Below, piece after piece: positions 9,505 to 18,183 of a stretch of DNA of 64,000 bases. The stretch spans positions 1 through 64,000 of the forward strand of contig JAGQRW010000013.1 in the NCBI GenBank assembly GCA_020425085.1. The letters are read 5' to 3'. This DNA is from Paracoccaceae bacterium. GTDB taxonomy: Bacteria > Pseudomonadota > Alphaproteobacteria > Rhodobacterales > Rhodobacteraceae. Position 1 is the first letter of the stretch. Every line of letters starts with the position of its first letter. The position numbers and the translations under genes were made by a program. Under the pieces are notes generated by a model. It was not told the origin of the DNA. It was given only the letters and a program-made list of their open reading frames with translations, and ran no database searches.

Positions 9505-9837
9505 CATGGGTTGCCTGCGCAGCAGATATCGGGTGTAGAGGTATATGCGTTCTGACGGTTGGCCATTTTTCTGGCGGCATCGGTCAGTTCAGATGTCTGA
9601 CGTCGGCGCCTGTAGGACAGTATCGCGGATTTGAACAACTGAGGCTTATGGTTCATCATAGCCACTAGAAGTGAAGATGAACCAGTAATCCGGAACCAGC
9701 AAAGCTGCGGCTGATAAGCTGGAAAAGAACATTCGTCGCAAGATCAGAGGTGCGTTCCGGGTCAATCGCGTCAGGTCTTTGCATTTTCATCATGGCTGAC
9801 CTTGTTGCGCCGGGCATGGTCGAACTCCAACGCGCGA
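9505..9837. other. Intergenic region with no convincing gene
   Basis: This 333-bp gap separates the AT-rich exopolysaccharide cluster from the higher-GC sigma factor operon. On the minus strand an Arg-rich reading frame starts at about 9659 (LSYRRRRQTSEL), but it runs antisense into the export gene without a stop and is not accepted. No terminator hairpin with a T-tract was seen. The change in base composition here is consistent with the edge of a transferred block. Confidence 0.4.
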
Positions 9838-10533
9838 TCACCCCTCGGATGCCCCGCTCAGCGCCCGGACGACGCGGTCGGCCATTCCGGCGCAGCGGGC
9901 GCCGTCAAACGGAAAGACACCGGAAAAATCTGTGGCGAGGTTCCGTCTGATAACATCACGCAGACGCCGTCGGGCGCGAAACAGCCGGGTTTTGACCGTG
10001 ATCGGGTTGACAGCTAGAAGATCGGCAACCTCGCGCGTCGTCATCTCCTGCACATCGTGCAGCACATAGGTCAGACGGAGCGGTTCCGGCAGCGCGTCGA
10101 TCGCTTGTTCCAGAAAGGCGTGCATCTCGGCCCGGCCAAGTTCGGCTTCGGGGGTCGTCGGCGGCGGTCTCATGGTGTTGGTGATGCCTTTTTCAACTTC
10201 CTTGCGATATTCTGAGAGATTGACGATGCGGGCCTGTCGTCGCAGCCGGCCATAGGCCTCATTCATCGCAATACGGGTCAGCCAGGTGGCAAAGGTCGCC
10301 TCGCCTCTGAAACCTTCAAGTTTGGTGAACGCCGACACATAGGTCGCCTGCACCACGTCTTCGGCCTCGCTGTCGTTGTGCAGGATGCCGCGCGCCACCC
10401 GGAAAAGCTGTCGGTTGCAGCGCCGGATCAATTCGCGGATGGCGGCCTCGTCCTTGCTGCGGGCGAGGGCGACAAGCTCGGCTTCCGGCCGATCATCGCC
10501 GGGTGCGGGAACGGATCGGGGCAGTGTTCTCAT
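9838..10533 (-). CDS. ECF-type RNA polymerase sigma factor
   Basis: A 231-residue sigma-70 family protein. Region 2 lies at about residues 35-100 (IRRCNRQLFRVARGIL, then DVVQATYVSAFTKLE and FATWLTRIAMNEAYGRLRR). Region 4 lies at about 155-210 (ALPEPLRLTYVLHDVQEMTT with the helix-turn-helix TREVADLLAVNPITVKTRLF). I chose ATG 10533 because AGGAGG lies 7 bp upstream. The gene follows the cupredoxin gene with only 1 bp between stop and start, implying coupled translation. No anti-sigma gene is adjacent, so control is unclear; the two secreted proteins upstream may be its targets or sensors. Confidence 0.92.
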   Translation of the reverse strand: MRTLPRSVPAPGDDRPEAELVALARSKDEAAIRELIRRCNRQLFRVARGILHNDSEAEDVVQATYVSAFTKLEGFRGEATFATWLTRIAMNEAYGRLRRQARIVNLSEYRKEVEKGITNTMRPPPTTPEAELGRAEMHAFLEQAIDALPEPLRLTYVLHDVQEMTTREVADLLAVNPITVKTRLFRARRRLRDVIRRNLATDFSGVFPFDGARCAGMADRVVRALSGASEG

Positions 10534-10534
10534 G

Positions 10535-11053
10535 TCAACCCTCCTTATGGTGCAGCGGGCCATAGGCAAGGATGTCGGCAACCGTCGGAAACCCGTCGAG
10601 CACCACCTTTTCGAGATCGCCGTCGGGATAATCCTTGAACTTGGTCACACCCGGTTCAGCCACGATGATCCGCCCAACCATGCCCGCCAATTCATGCGGG
10701 ATACAGAAATAGTCATAGATCCCGGGTAGGTTCAACGTCACCTCGAAGCTCTCGCCTGTCAACAGATAGTCACTGTTGAACGGCGCCACGCCTTTGGGGA
10801 TCCGGCGCGGATGATCATCATTGACGGCCGCATAGGCGGTGGCGGTATGCGAATTGGCCTTGTCTCGGTTGATCCAGCGAACCGTCTGGCCGGGATGGAT
10901 CAACACACCGTAAGGATCGAACCAGACCTTTGAGCCATCAGGCCGCCCGGTCATGGTGATCTCGACAGATGCATTGCCCGATGCCAGCGACGGCGAGAAC
11001 GGGAAAGCGGCAGCCAATGCGCCGCTCCCCCCGAGAAACTCCCTGCGTCGCAT
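10535..11053 (-). CDS. Periplasmic cupredoxin (plastocyanin/pseudoazurin-like)
   Basis: A 172-residue protein with a Tat-type signal (RRREFLGG at residues 2-9, hydrophobic stretch to about 20). The fold ends in a type-1 copper site: His69 in NSHTATAY, then Cys117, His120 and Met125 in YDYFCIPHELAGM. This is the usual Cys-x2-His-x4-Met spacing, so copper binding and electron transfer in the periplasm are likely. The long upstream extension of the reading frame is excluded because it overlaps the preceding gene. It sits between a secreted protein gene and the ECF sigma gene, with 1-bp gaps on both sides. Confidence 0.85.
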   Translation of the reverse strand: MRRREFLGGSGALAAAFPFSPSLASGNASVEITMTGRPDGSKVWFDPYGVLIHPGQTVRWINRDKANSHTATAYAAVNDDHPRRIPKGVAPFNSDYLLTGESFEVTLNLPGIYDYFCIPHELAGMVGRIIVAEPGVTKFKDYPDGDLEKVVLDGFPTVADILAYGPLHHKEG

Positions 11054-11054
11054 C

Positions 11055-11474
11055 TTATTTGGCCACGCTGGATTCATCAGCGGCCGGCACATGCCAGAGC
11101 ACGATATGTTCATGCGGCTCCGCAACACCGGGGTGGCCGGCGTTGTAATAAATGTCCACATGATCGACATTGCCGCCCGGAGCTGCGAGATTGTCAAAGC
11201 CGACGTCGGCGTTCATCGCCGAAATCGGGATCATGTAGATGGTGCTGACAAGCCGCCCGTTGTGGTCATAGGCGACAAACGGACCGGCCGGCAGCGTCGC
11301 TGGATCAACGTAAAGCTGGCCAATGCCGGGCAGGAAATCCGGCAGTTTGACCAGATCGCTGACCTTCTGATAGGGCGCTTCGGGCGGGTAGCTGGCAACT
11401 GCCGTGTCCTGGGCCAGCACGGGGCTGGCGGCCATGGCACAAACTGCGGCAACGGTGGCGATAATCCTGTTCAT
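11055..11474 (-). CDS. Secreted conserved protein of unknown function
   Basis: A 139-residue protein with a clear Sec signal peptide (residues 1-20, cleavage after VLA). The mature part is rich in Tyr, Pro and His, with a terminal NVDHVDIYYNAGHPG and EPHEHIVLWHV segment that could bind a metal; it resembles TTHB210/DUF5602-like secreted proteins, a weak match by eye. ATG 11474 is preferred to the in-frame ATG 15 bp upstream. It is the first gene of the three-gene operon with a cupredoxin and an ECF sigma factor, suggesting an envelope copper or redox stress role. Confidence 0.65.
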   Translation of the reverse strand: MNRIIATVAAVCAMAASPVLAQDTAVASYPPEAPYQKVSDLVKLPDFLPGIGQLYVDPATLPAGPFVAYDHNGRLVSTIYMIPISAMNADVGFDNLAAPGGNVDHVDIYYNAGHPGVAEPHEHIVLWHVPAADESSVAK

Positions 11475-12150
11475 CTCTTTACCTTTCAATGTTGATGGAC
11501 ACGGCTTTCTTGTCGCGTCTCCCCTGTTGGATGCGCCAACACTGAAAAGGTTCCCCTATTTTTTCGGATATAATTTTTCCTGCGTGTATCGCTTTGAGAT
11601 GATTCACTGATTTCGGGCTGTATGGGCTGACCGATATCTACAAACAGCAAAGAAGACGGCGTCGCGCGATGAGGTCAGCAAACTCGTGCAGCAGCAGCTA
11701 CACGACAGCAGGTTTTGATGAGCGCGGTGTGGCAGCATGTCCGCCGATTGTGGTATATGACGCGCAGGTCCGGGCGCGGGGCTGGGGACTTGCTTTGCAA
11801 ACCACTTCCGGGCAGCGATAGGGACTGCACGAGGTCAGACCCCACAGAGTGATCGGATACAACGTAGAGCATTGACCCCAAGGACTTTGCCAAGACCGGA
11901 GGATAGTTGGGGCGCAAGTTACAATGTGCGCTGTCGGTCAACATAAAGTTCTTCTTGGGACAAGACGCGATCAATGCGACACTTCAGTATTGGCACCAAC
12001 TGTCGGTGAATTCTGGCGATGGCCCGTCGACCGGGGCAGACGATCAAGCCGCCATGATGGTGCAAACAATTTACCCCTTTGAAAAAGGGGCCACGGTCAA
12101 CGAGCTGTCGGCGCTTGCCGTCGATGAATAGCAGAACAGGAGCGCACCCC
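11475..12150. other. Long intergenic region with one copy of an inverted repeat
   Basis: A 676-bp stretch between divergent operons. It holds the left copy of a roughly 30-bp repeat (11922-11951). A 74-codon plus-strand frame at 11907-12131 matches nothing I recognise and is not called. The promoters for the secreted-protein operon (minus) and for the MoaF-like gene (plus) must lie here, but I could not define them. Confidence 0.4.
11922..11951 (+). repeat. Left copy of a ~30-bp inverted repeat pair
   Basis: It begins CAATGTGCGCTGTCGGTCAA (20 bp identical to the reverse complement of 14658-14677) and continues to a shared AAAGTTC, 27 of 30 positions in all. The partner lies 2.7 kb away in opposite orientation. 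The two copies bracket the MoaF-like, SnoaL-like and AraC genes. Confidence 0.75.
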
Positions 12151-12945
12151 ATGTCCGATCAGAACAAACCCGCCGACTGGAAGGAATTTGATGAATTCGC
12201 CGCCGGTATCGGTACCAACCGGTTGCCGACGACCGCCGCGCTGGTCGGCAAGGATTTCAGGATCACGCTCGACAACGGCCGCAAGATCGACCTGGCCTTT
12301 ACCGCCGCCGACACCGTCGCCTGGAGCGAAGGCGACAAGGCCGGGGCCGACTGGTACGAGGCGCTTGAGGTTGCGCCGGGCGTGTTCTTCATCAACATGA
12401 CATTCGTCAAATCACCGGCCGAGGACGAGGCGTTTGTTGTTTCGACCAACACCCGGCAGGTCCTGTCGATCCGCGAGCGCGTGCGCGACCCTGACGAGGC
12501 CAAGGGCGAGCCGCGCGTGGCGCAGGATTGGGTGCCGGGGGTTCTTGGTGATGCGGCGAAACCGCCAAGCGGCATGAAGCCTCATGCAACGCGGGATCTT
12601 GTCGGTATGGTTGCGCATTACCGCTACAGCCCGAACCACCTTTACGAGCATATCTATTTGTCATCCGAGCGTTATGGCTGGCAGAATATCCTTGGCGTGC
12701 AGCGCGGCCATGGCGATGTTGATCTTGCCACGACGTTCAAGTTTGACGATGGTCAATATGTCTTCGGTTTTCGCGAATTCATCATCCCGGTGGCGTCCCT
12801 GTTCTTTTACAACTGGGCCGACATGCGCTCGACCGGCAAGTTCCTTGGCGTGGCCTCGACCGGGTCGATCGAGAACATGCCGGCCGGCGCCTTTATCGAG
12901 AAGAAATCCCAGACCTTTTACAACGAGGGCGAAGAGCCGGTCTGA
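12151..12945 (+). CDS. MoaF-like protein (MoaF N-terminal/C-terminal domains)
   Basis: A 264-residue cytoplasmic protein with two similar lipocalin-like halves: FRITLDNGRKIDLAFT with ADWYEALEVAPGVFFINMTF in the first, and YSPNHLYEHIYLSSERYGW with FDDGQYVFGFREFIIPV in the second. This is the MoaF family, named from the Klebsiella monoamine regulon. Despite the name there is no sign of molybdenum cofactor chemistry. ATG 12151 is chosen because AGGAG lies about 9 bp upstream, removing 24 residues of a longer frame. It is followed after 18 bp by a SnoaL-like gene and faced by an AraC regulator. Confidence 0.75.
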   Translation: MSDQNKPADWKEFDEFAAGIGTNRLPTTAALVGKDFRITLDNGRKIDLAFTAADTVAWSEGDKAGADWYEALEVAPGVFFINMTFVKSPAEDEAFVVSTNTRQVLSIRERVRDPDEAKGEPRVAQDWVPGVLGDAAKPPSGMKPHATRDLVGMVAHYRYSPNHLYEHIYLSSERYGWQNILGVQRGHGDVDLATTFKFDDGQYVFGFREFIIPVASLFFYNWADMRSTGKFLGVASTGSIENMPAGAFIEKKSQTFYNEGEEPV

Positions 12946-12963
12946 GCTTGTGGAGAACCCAGC

Positions 12964-13353
12964 ATGAACAAGAACCTTGAGGCCGTCAGGGCGCATTATG
13001 CCGCCTCTGACGCCATGGATATGGCGGCGATGCTGGCACCGGTCACGGCGCAGTCCACCTGGACCGAGATGGCCGGTTTTCCCTATGCTGGAACCTATAC
13101 CGGCCCGGATGCCCTGCTGAACGGGGTATTTGCGCGAATTGGCGCGGATTGGGATGGGTTCGGCTTCAAGCTTGATCGCCTGGTCGATGGCGGCGATACG
13201 ATTGTTGCGATCGGCACCTATTGGGGCACCTGCCGCAGGACGAGCCGAAAAATGCAGGCCCGTGCGGTGCATGTCTGGGAAATGGCCGAGGGCAAGTTGC
13301 TGCGGTTCGAGCAATTCGCCGATACCAAGCTGGTTGCCGACGCGATGGCGTGA
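12964..13353 (+). CDS. SnoaL-like (NTF2-fold) protein
   Basis: A 129-residue NTF2-like alpha/beta cone protein. The N-terminal helix (LEAVRAHYAASDAMDMAAML) is followed by TAQSTWTEMAGFPYAGTYTG and a C-terminal sheet with VHVWEMAEGKLLRFEQFAD. SnoaL-like proteins include small isomerases, cyclases and hydrolases, as well as proteins with no known reaction. A GGAGA ribosome site precedes ATG. It is the second gene of the MoaF-like operon and ends 27 bp from the convergent AraC stop. The substrate cannot be assigned. Confidence 0.8.
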   Translation: MNKNLEAVRAHYAASDAMDMAAMLAPVTAQSTWTEMAGFPYAGTYTGPDALLNGVFARIGADWDGFGFKLDRLVDGGDTIVAIGTYWGTCRRTSRKMQARAVHVWEMAEGKLLRFEQFADTKLVADAMA

Positions 13354-13380
13354 TGCGGCGCAGTCCGTCGCGAATTGCCT

Positions 13381-14337
13381 TCAGTGAAGCGATGCGGCGG
13401 CCTGTTCGCGCATGTCCCGGGGGGTGGTGCCAAACCGCGCCTTGAACGCCCGCGAGAAATGCGCGCTGGAATTGAAGCCGCAGGCAAAGGCGATTTCCGA
13501 GATTGAGAGCGCCCTTTTTTCCGGCGACAACAGCGATTTCCGGCTGGCCTCAAGCCGGCGCTCCCAGATGAAACGCTCCAGCGTGGTATCCTCGTTCTCA
13601 AAGGCGCGATGCAGATAGCGGCGCGAGCAACCCATGTGGCTGGCAATATCGGCCAGTGACAGATCGCCCTCGGCGATCTGAGCATCGACATAATCAACGA
13701 TCCGCCCGCGCAGCGCAGCCAGCGGCGATTGCCGCCCCGGCTGATCGCTGGCGTCAAACCGCACCAGGCCACGCACCAACTGGATCAGGCTTTCCCCGAC
13801 CCGCGCGCAGCCCGCATCATCCAGCGTGTCCGCCTCGGACGCGGCCATCTGCATCAGGTTGAAGGCAATCCGCACCAGGCTTTGTTCCTCCGACAACAGC
13901 ACGATCGGCCGCATCAATCTGGCCAATGTGTCATCATCGCAGGTATCGCGTGGCACCTGCAGGATCAGCTGATCAACGCTGGACAGGTTCCGCAGAACAT
14001 AATCGCGGACCGGATCGTAAATTACTGCGGAAAGCCGTTCCAGCTTGACCGAGTCCGCATCCTGGCGGAACAGCGAATGACCCGATAATTGCAAAAGTAT
14101 CTTGATGGAATCCGGGTCAAACGAGCGCCTGAGCGTACAATCGCCAACCACATCATGCGCCGCTGCGTGTATCTGGCTCAGGCGGCAACTGGACAGATCG
14201 ACCGAGGCCAGTTTCGGTAGCTTTGGCGGTGCCTCGCCGACGAAAACCTGTCTGATCGGGCCAAACAGTTCCTGCGAGGTCTGCGCGAATGTTTCGCCAT
14301 CGGCATAAAGATGCGATTTCTGGGCCAGGGCTTGCAT
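13381..14337 (-). CDS. AraC-family transcriptional regulator
   Basis: A 318-residue regulator with a ligand-sensing N-terminal half of the AraC_binding_2 type (FDPDSIKILLQLSGHSLFRQ) and a C-terminal double helix-turn-helix at about residues 213-312 (LSLADIASHMGCSRRYLHRA, then ISEIAFACGFNSSAHFSRAF). GGGAGG stands before ATG. It is convergent with the MoaF/SnoaL-like operon, which is its likeliest target. In gammaproteobacteria MoaF is under monoamine control, so an aromatic amine signal is possible but speculative. A repeat copy lies 310 bp upstream. Confidence 0.9.
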   Translation of the reverse strand: MQALAQKSHLYADGETFAQTSQELFGPIRQVFVGEAPPKLPKLASVDLSSCRLSQIHAAAHDVVGDCTLRRSFDPDSIKILLQLSGHSLFRQDADSVKLERLSAVIYDPVRDYVLRNLSSVDQLILQVPRDTCDDDTLARLMRPIVLLSEEQSLVRIAFNLMQMAASEADTLDDAGCARVGESLIQLVRGLVRFDASDQPGRQSPLAALRGRIVDYVDAQIAEGDLSLADIASHMGCSRRYLHRAFENEDTTLERFIWERRLEASRKSLLSPEKRALSISEIAFACGFNSSAHFSRAFKARFGTTPRDMREQAAASLH

Positions 14338-14751
14338 AAACCGTTTCCTCCCTCATGCATCCGGGTGGCCGACATGGGTGCTTCAGATTGGCCACGCGGA
14401 TCATACTCGGATCAACGAAGCTGAAACATTTCGGCTCATGCGACTTTCTGGCGCAATGCACGAACTTCGAAGTTAGGCCTTTTGTGAAACGAGTCAACAT
14501 AAGTCATGCAGGTTTGCCACCGCCAAGGCCCGCACGATATGCCTGTCGGGTTCGTTCAAGGCCCTGTTTGGTTGCCCGGCTGACAGGTATTAAAGGCCCT
14601 GCGGGCGGATGCTGGCGGGCTTTGGCGGGCGTATCTTGCCTGAGGGGGAACTTTCATTTGACCGACAGCGCACATTGCCGTGCGGACCCGGAATGCTGAT
14701 TTACAGGCCGTCGGGAGCAATGCAATCATCTGCCCAACAAGTGGGAAAGAT
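14338..14751. other. Intergenic region between AraC and MBL-fold genes, carrying a repeat copy
   Basis: A 414-bp divergent spacer. It must hold promoters for the AraC gene (minus) and the metallo-hydrolase operon (plus). It contains the right copy of the inverted repeat at 14648-14677. The long open frames crossing it are antisense extensions and not believed. Confidence 0.4.
14648..14677 (-). repeat. Right copy of a ~30-bp inverted repeat pair
   Basis: Read on the minus strand it starts CAATGTGCGCTGTCGGTCAA and ends AAAGTTC, matching 11922-11951 at 27 of 30 positions. Beyond the 30 bp a looser similarity (a CAAGA-CGC block) can be seen. It may be the remnant of a mobile element end or a dispersed intergenic repeat. 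Confidence 0.75.
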
Positions 14752-15657
14752 ATGAATACAGACCCTGGTACACTGAAGATCACGCTGTTGGGAACCGGAA
14801 TGCCGAAGCCCAATATCAATGCCTTTGGCACCGCAACCATGATCGAGGCCGGGCAGGAGCGGGTCTTGATCGACTGTGGGCGCGGCACGGTCATCCGCAT
14901 GTCGCAGATGGGATTTGCAACCGGCCATACCGATACGCTCATCCTGTCGCATTATCACTCGGATCATTATGCGGGGATATTCGATCTGCTGATGACCGGC
15001 ACGATGCAGCACCCGCATTCAAACCGGGGCGGGCCATTGCATGTTTATGGGCCTCCTGGGGTGACGGATATCGCCGATGGTGCCTGGATCGCGACGCGAC
15101 CGGATCGCAACATCCGTGTTGCCGACCACGAGATCGACCCGGAGCATATGCGCATCATCCCGCATGAATATTCCGAAGGCGTGGTTTATGAAAAAAATGG
15201 CCTGAAGATCATTGCCATCGAAGTGGATCATGGCGAGTTCATTGATATCGCCTATGGGTTTCGGGTTGAATATAACGGCCATGTTTTCGTCCACAGTCAT
15301 GACACGCGCTATAACGAAAACCTGATTGCACAGGCACATGATGCGGATGTTTTCGTGCATGAGGTTGCGGGCGCCCCGGCAGACCTGATGGCGGAAAATC
15401 AGAAGGTAAAGTTGGTGATCGACCACCATGCAACCCCCGCTGAGGTCGGGCGTGTGTTTGCCCGGACCAAGCCAAGACTTGCCATGCTGACGCATCTTGT
15501 ATTGCTGCCGCCCGACGAGTTCACCATCGACATGGTGATGGCGGATCTGGCCGAGGAATATGACGGCATCGTGCTGGTCGCCGAAGACCTGATGACGATC
15601 GAAATCGGCAAGAACATCAGCGTGATCCCGTACAATCACGGCGCGCGTCCTGGATGA
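14752..15657 (+). CDS. MBL-fold metallo-hydrolase (RNase Z/arylsulfatase-like)
   Basis: A 301-residue metallo-beta-lactamase fold protein with the zinc motif HYHSDH (His67, His69, Asp71, His72) after an RVLIDCGRGTVIRM strand. Further ligands are likely the His residues in EVDHGEFIDIAYGFRVEY, HSHDTRYNE and VIDHHATPAE. It belongs to the RNase Z-like branch, which in catabolic loci contains arylsulfatases and lactone or ester hydrolases. There is no signal peptide, so it acts in the cytoplasm. It lies 31 bp before a LigM-like demethylase gene, suggesting the two process the same imported aromatic compound. I cannot name its substrate. Confidence 0.85.
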   Translation: MNTDPGTLKITLLGTGMPKPNINAFGTATMIEAGQERVLIDCGRGTVIRMSQMGFATGHTDTLILSHYHSDHYAGIFDLLMTGTMQHPHSNRGGPLHVYGPPGVTDIADGAWIATRPDRNIRVADHEIDPEHMRIIPHEYSEGVVYEKNGLKIIAIEVDHGEFIDIAYGFRVEYNGHVFVHSHDTRYNENLIAQAHDADVFVHEVAGAPADLMAENQKVKLVIDHHATPAEVGRVFARTKPRLAMLTHLVLLPPDEFTIDMVMADLAEEYDGIVLVAEDLMTIEIGKNISVIPYNHGARPG

Positions 15658-15688
15658 GACTGAAATCAACTTTCACTAAGGAAAACAG

Positions 15689-17047
15689 ATGTCTGTAACC
15701 AATCTGGAACAAAAAATCCAAGCGTCGGGCGGCGTTCTGAATATGCTTCGCAGCTCCAACCTCGGGCCGGTCATCTTTCCCGGCATTCCACCGGAGTTCA
15801 CCAATTGGCGCGATGAACAGCGCGCCTGGCAGCATTCGGTCGTGATGCTCGAACAATCCTTTCACATGACCGAACTGCATCTGCGCGGCGCGGATGTGCT
15901 GAAATTCGTCACCATGTTCGCCACCAACAATCTTGCGGATCTGCACCCGCTGCGGGCCAAGCAACTGGTCATGGTGGACCAGAACGGCCACATGATTTCA
16001 GATGCCATCGTGTTTTGCGAAGCGGATGATTTCCTGCGCGTCGTCGGCCCGCCGACGGCAAGCAACTGGCTGCAATACAACGCCGAAAAGAGCGATCTGA
16101 AGATCGAAGTGACGCGCGACGAAAACATGATCGTGCCGCGTCCGGGCCGCGATGTGTTCCGTTTTCAGTTGCAGGGCCCGAATGCCCTGCCGCTGATGCG
16201 CGAGGTGGTCGAGGGTGATCTGCCCGACATCAAGTTCTTCCATGTCGGTGAATTCAAGATTGCCGGCCAGACAGTGCGCGCGCTGCGGCATGGCATGGCC
16301 GGGCGCCCGGGCTTCGAGATTTACGGCCCCTGGGACGCGCAAACCGCCGTACGTGCAAAAATCGAAGAGGCCGGGCTGAAACATGATCTGCGCAAGGCCG
16401 GTTCGGTAACCTACGCATCTACCGGGCAGGAAAGCGGCTGGATGCCCCGGCCTTTCCCGGCAACCTATCTCGGCGACCAGATGAAGGCCTTTCGGCAATG
16501 GCTGCCAGCGAAATCCTTCGAAGGCACCGCCTCGCTTGGCGGCAGTTTCGTTTCCGACAAGCCGACCGACTATCTGGTTGAACCGAACGAGCTTGGCTAT
16601 GCCAAGATGATTCATTTCGAACACGATTTCATTGGCCGCGATGCGCTGCTGGCGAAAAAGGACATCGCGCCCCGCACCAAGGTGACGCTGGAATGGAACA
16701 ACGAGGACGTGTTCCGCGTGTTGCGCCAGTCAGTCGGCCTTGAACGGCCCCGGACCAAGTTCATCTCGTTGCCGATCCCGATGTACGCGACCTATGAATA
16801 CGATTCGGTTCTGGCCGACGGCAAACCGATTGGCATTTCGCAATGGTCGTCTTATTCGTCCAATGCCGGTGCCGTTCTGTCCACCGCGCTGCTGGATCAC
16901 GATGCCGTCGAGATGGGCAGGGAAGTGACCCTGATGTGGGGCGAACCCAACAGCAAACGCCGCACTGTGGAAGACCACGAGGTTGTTGGTATCCGGGCCA
17001 AGATCGCGCCGGTGCCGTATTTCGAGAAGACCATCAAACGTGACTGA
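15689..17047 (+). CDS. LigM-like tetrahydrofolate-dependent aminomethyl/O-methyl transferase (divergent paralogue)
   Basis: A 452-residue GcvT-fold protein related to vanillate/3-O-methylgallate O-demethylase LigM, which moves an aryl methyl group to tetrahydrofolate. Conserved blocks are TNWRDEQRAW, HGMAGRPGFEIYGPW, TGQESGWMP and GGSFVSDKPTDYLVEPNELG. The His corresponding to LigM His60 is kept (His59, in QSFHM) and so is the Tyr near 250 (GSVTYAST). At the position of LigM Tyr31 this copy has Phe30 (VIFPG). That suggests a different substrate or mechanism from the second copy at 55511. It is followed 105 bp later by a complete TRAP transporter. Confidence 0.82.
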   Translation: MSVTNLEQKIQASGGVLNMLRSSNLGPVIFPGIPPEFTNWRDEQRAWQHSVVMLEQSFHMTELHLRGADVLKFVTMFATNNLADLHPLRAKQLVMVDQNGHMISDAIVFCEADDFLRVVGPPTASNWLQYNAEKSDLKIEVTRDENMIVPRPGRDVFRFQLQGPNALPLMREVVEGDLPDIKFFHVGEFKIAGQTVRALRHGMAGRPGFEIYGPWDAQTAVRAKIEEAGLKHDLRKAGSVTYASTGQESGWMPRPFPATYLGDQMKAFRQWLPAKSFEGTASLGGSFVSDKPTDYLVEPNELGYAKMIHFEHDFIGRDALLAKKDIAPRTKVTLEWNNEDVFRVLRQSVGLERPRTKFISLPIPMYATYEYDSVLADGKPIGISQWSSYSSNAGAVLSTALLDHDAVEMGREVTLMWGEPNSKRRTVEDHEVVGIRAKIAPVPYFEKTIKRD

Positions 17048-17152
17048 ATCCTCCGGCAGCCAGGACAATGCCAAACAAAGCCGGATTTCAATAAACTGGC
17101 CTGAGAAAAGGGCCAGCGTCACAACAGCAAATGCAACTGGAGGAACCCGATC

Positions 17153-18178
17153 ATGAATATCACTGGAAAGACCATTATCGCCGGCTTGTTTTCGGCTCTG
17201 GCCACAGGGGCCGCCGCCGATGAACAACTGGTCATGAACACCTTCTTTGGGCCGACCTATTTCCTCTACAAGCCAATCGTGGAGTGGACCGAAGACGTTG
17301 CCAAGGCCACGAATGGCCGGGTCACCATCTCGATACCGGCGGGTTCGTTGACACCGCCGCCGAAAATGGTGTCGTCGGTGCGCACCGGCATTGCCGATAT
17401 CGGCATTACCGCCAACATCTTTTTCCAGCAACAGGTGCCGGAACTGAGCTTTCCCTCGCTGCCGTTCCAGATCAGCGATGCCGAAGCGGCATCGGTTGCG
17501 GTACGTGAGACCTATGACGAATTTCTGGCCGACAAGAAGCCGATGAATCGCCTTGGTGTGGAACTTCTCAGCATCGTGGCCTTCAATGCGGCGCATCTTT
17601 ACAGCGTGAATGGCGGCGCGATCGACAGTATCGAAGAGTTGAAATCCCGTCGCATGTGGTCGTTGCCGGGCTATACCACCGACCTTATCGTCAACCTAGG
17701 TATCACGCCCGTCACCGGCCCGGCCGTGATGTTGAATGAGCATGTCTCCAAAGGTGTGCTTGACGCCTATTTCGGGGTCGGCCCTGATGCGGTTACCGAT
17801 TTCAACGTTTTGTCCTACACCGATGGCGTCACCGTCTTCCCGACCGGGGTTTCCACGGCGACATTCTCGATCTTCATCAACGAAAATGTCTGGAAGCGCC
17901 TGTCCGAGGAAGACCGCGCTGCCATCGCCTCGGTGTCTGGGGTTGAGTTCTCGCGCAAGATCGGGGCTGCGGCGCAAGCCTATGCCAATGATGCGATGGC
18001 CCGGATCGCTGATGCCGGTGCCGAGGTCATCGACGCATCGGATGTGTTTTATGCCGCCATGCAAGAGGCCGCCGTGCCGATCTACAACAGCTTTTATGAA
18101 GCCACCGCCGCCCAGGGTGTCGATGGTAAAGCGTTGGTGAAATCGTTCCGCGACAACTACGCCAAAGCGGCGAAGTAA
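17153..18178 (+). CDS. dctP: TRAP transporter substrate-binding protein (DctP)
   Basis: A 341-residue periplasmic solute receptor with a Sec signal peptide (residues 1-22, cleavage near GAAA/DE). The DctP fold is seen in GSLTPPPKMVSSVRTGIADIG and KSRRMWSLPGYTTDLIVNLG. It captures an organic acid-like solute for the membrane subunits encoded directly downstream. GGAGG precedes ATG. Placement after the LigM-like gene suggests the ligand is an aromatic or methoxylated acid, which is an inference. The sequence is clearly different from the other DctP genes here (28925, 57074), so the ligands probably differ. Confidence 0.88.
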   Translation: MNITGKTIIAGLFSALATGAAADEQLVMNTFFGPTYFLYKPIVEWTEDVAKATNGRVTISIPAGSLTPPPKMVSSVRTGIADIGITANIFFQQQVPELSFPSLPFQISDAEAASVAVRETYDEFLADKKPMNRLGVELLSIVAFNAAHLYSVNGGAIDSIEELKSRRMWSLPGYTTDLIVNLGITPVTGPAVMLNEHVSKGVLDAYFGVGPDAVTDFNVLSYTDGVTVFPTGVSTATFSIFINENVWKRLSEEDRAAIASVSGVEFSRKIGAAAQAYANDAMARIADAGAEVIDASDVFYAAMQEAAVPIYNSFYEATAAQGVDGKALVKSFRDNYAKAAK

Positions 18179-18183
18179 ACACC

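Noticed and set aside
9171-9665. Minus-strand frame with an Arg-rich DUF1127-like start (LSYRRRRQTSEL)
   Set aside because: It runs without stop into the antisense of the export gene and only the first 40 residues look protein-like.
11907-12131. 74-residue frame upstream of the MoaF-like gene
   Set aside because: No recognisable family, includes the repeat, and has no ribosome site.
12151-12945. Molybdenum cofactor biosynthesis role for the MoaF-like protein
   Set aside because: The name is historical from the monoamine regulon; the two-domain lipocalin-like sequence has no molybdopterin motif and no moa genes are nearby.
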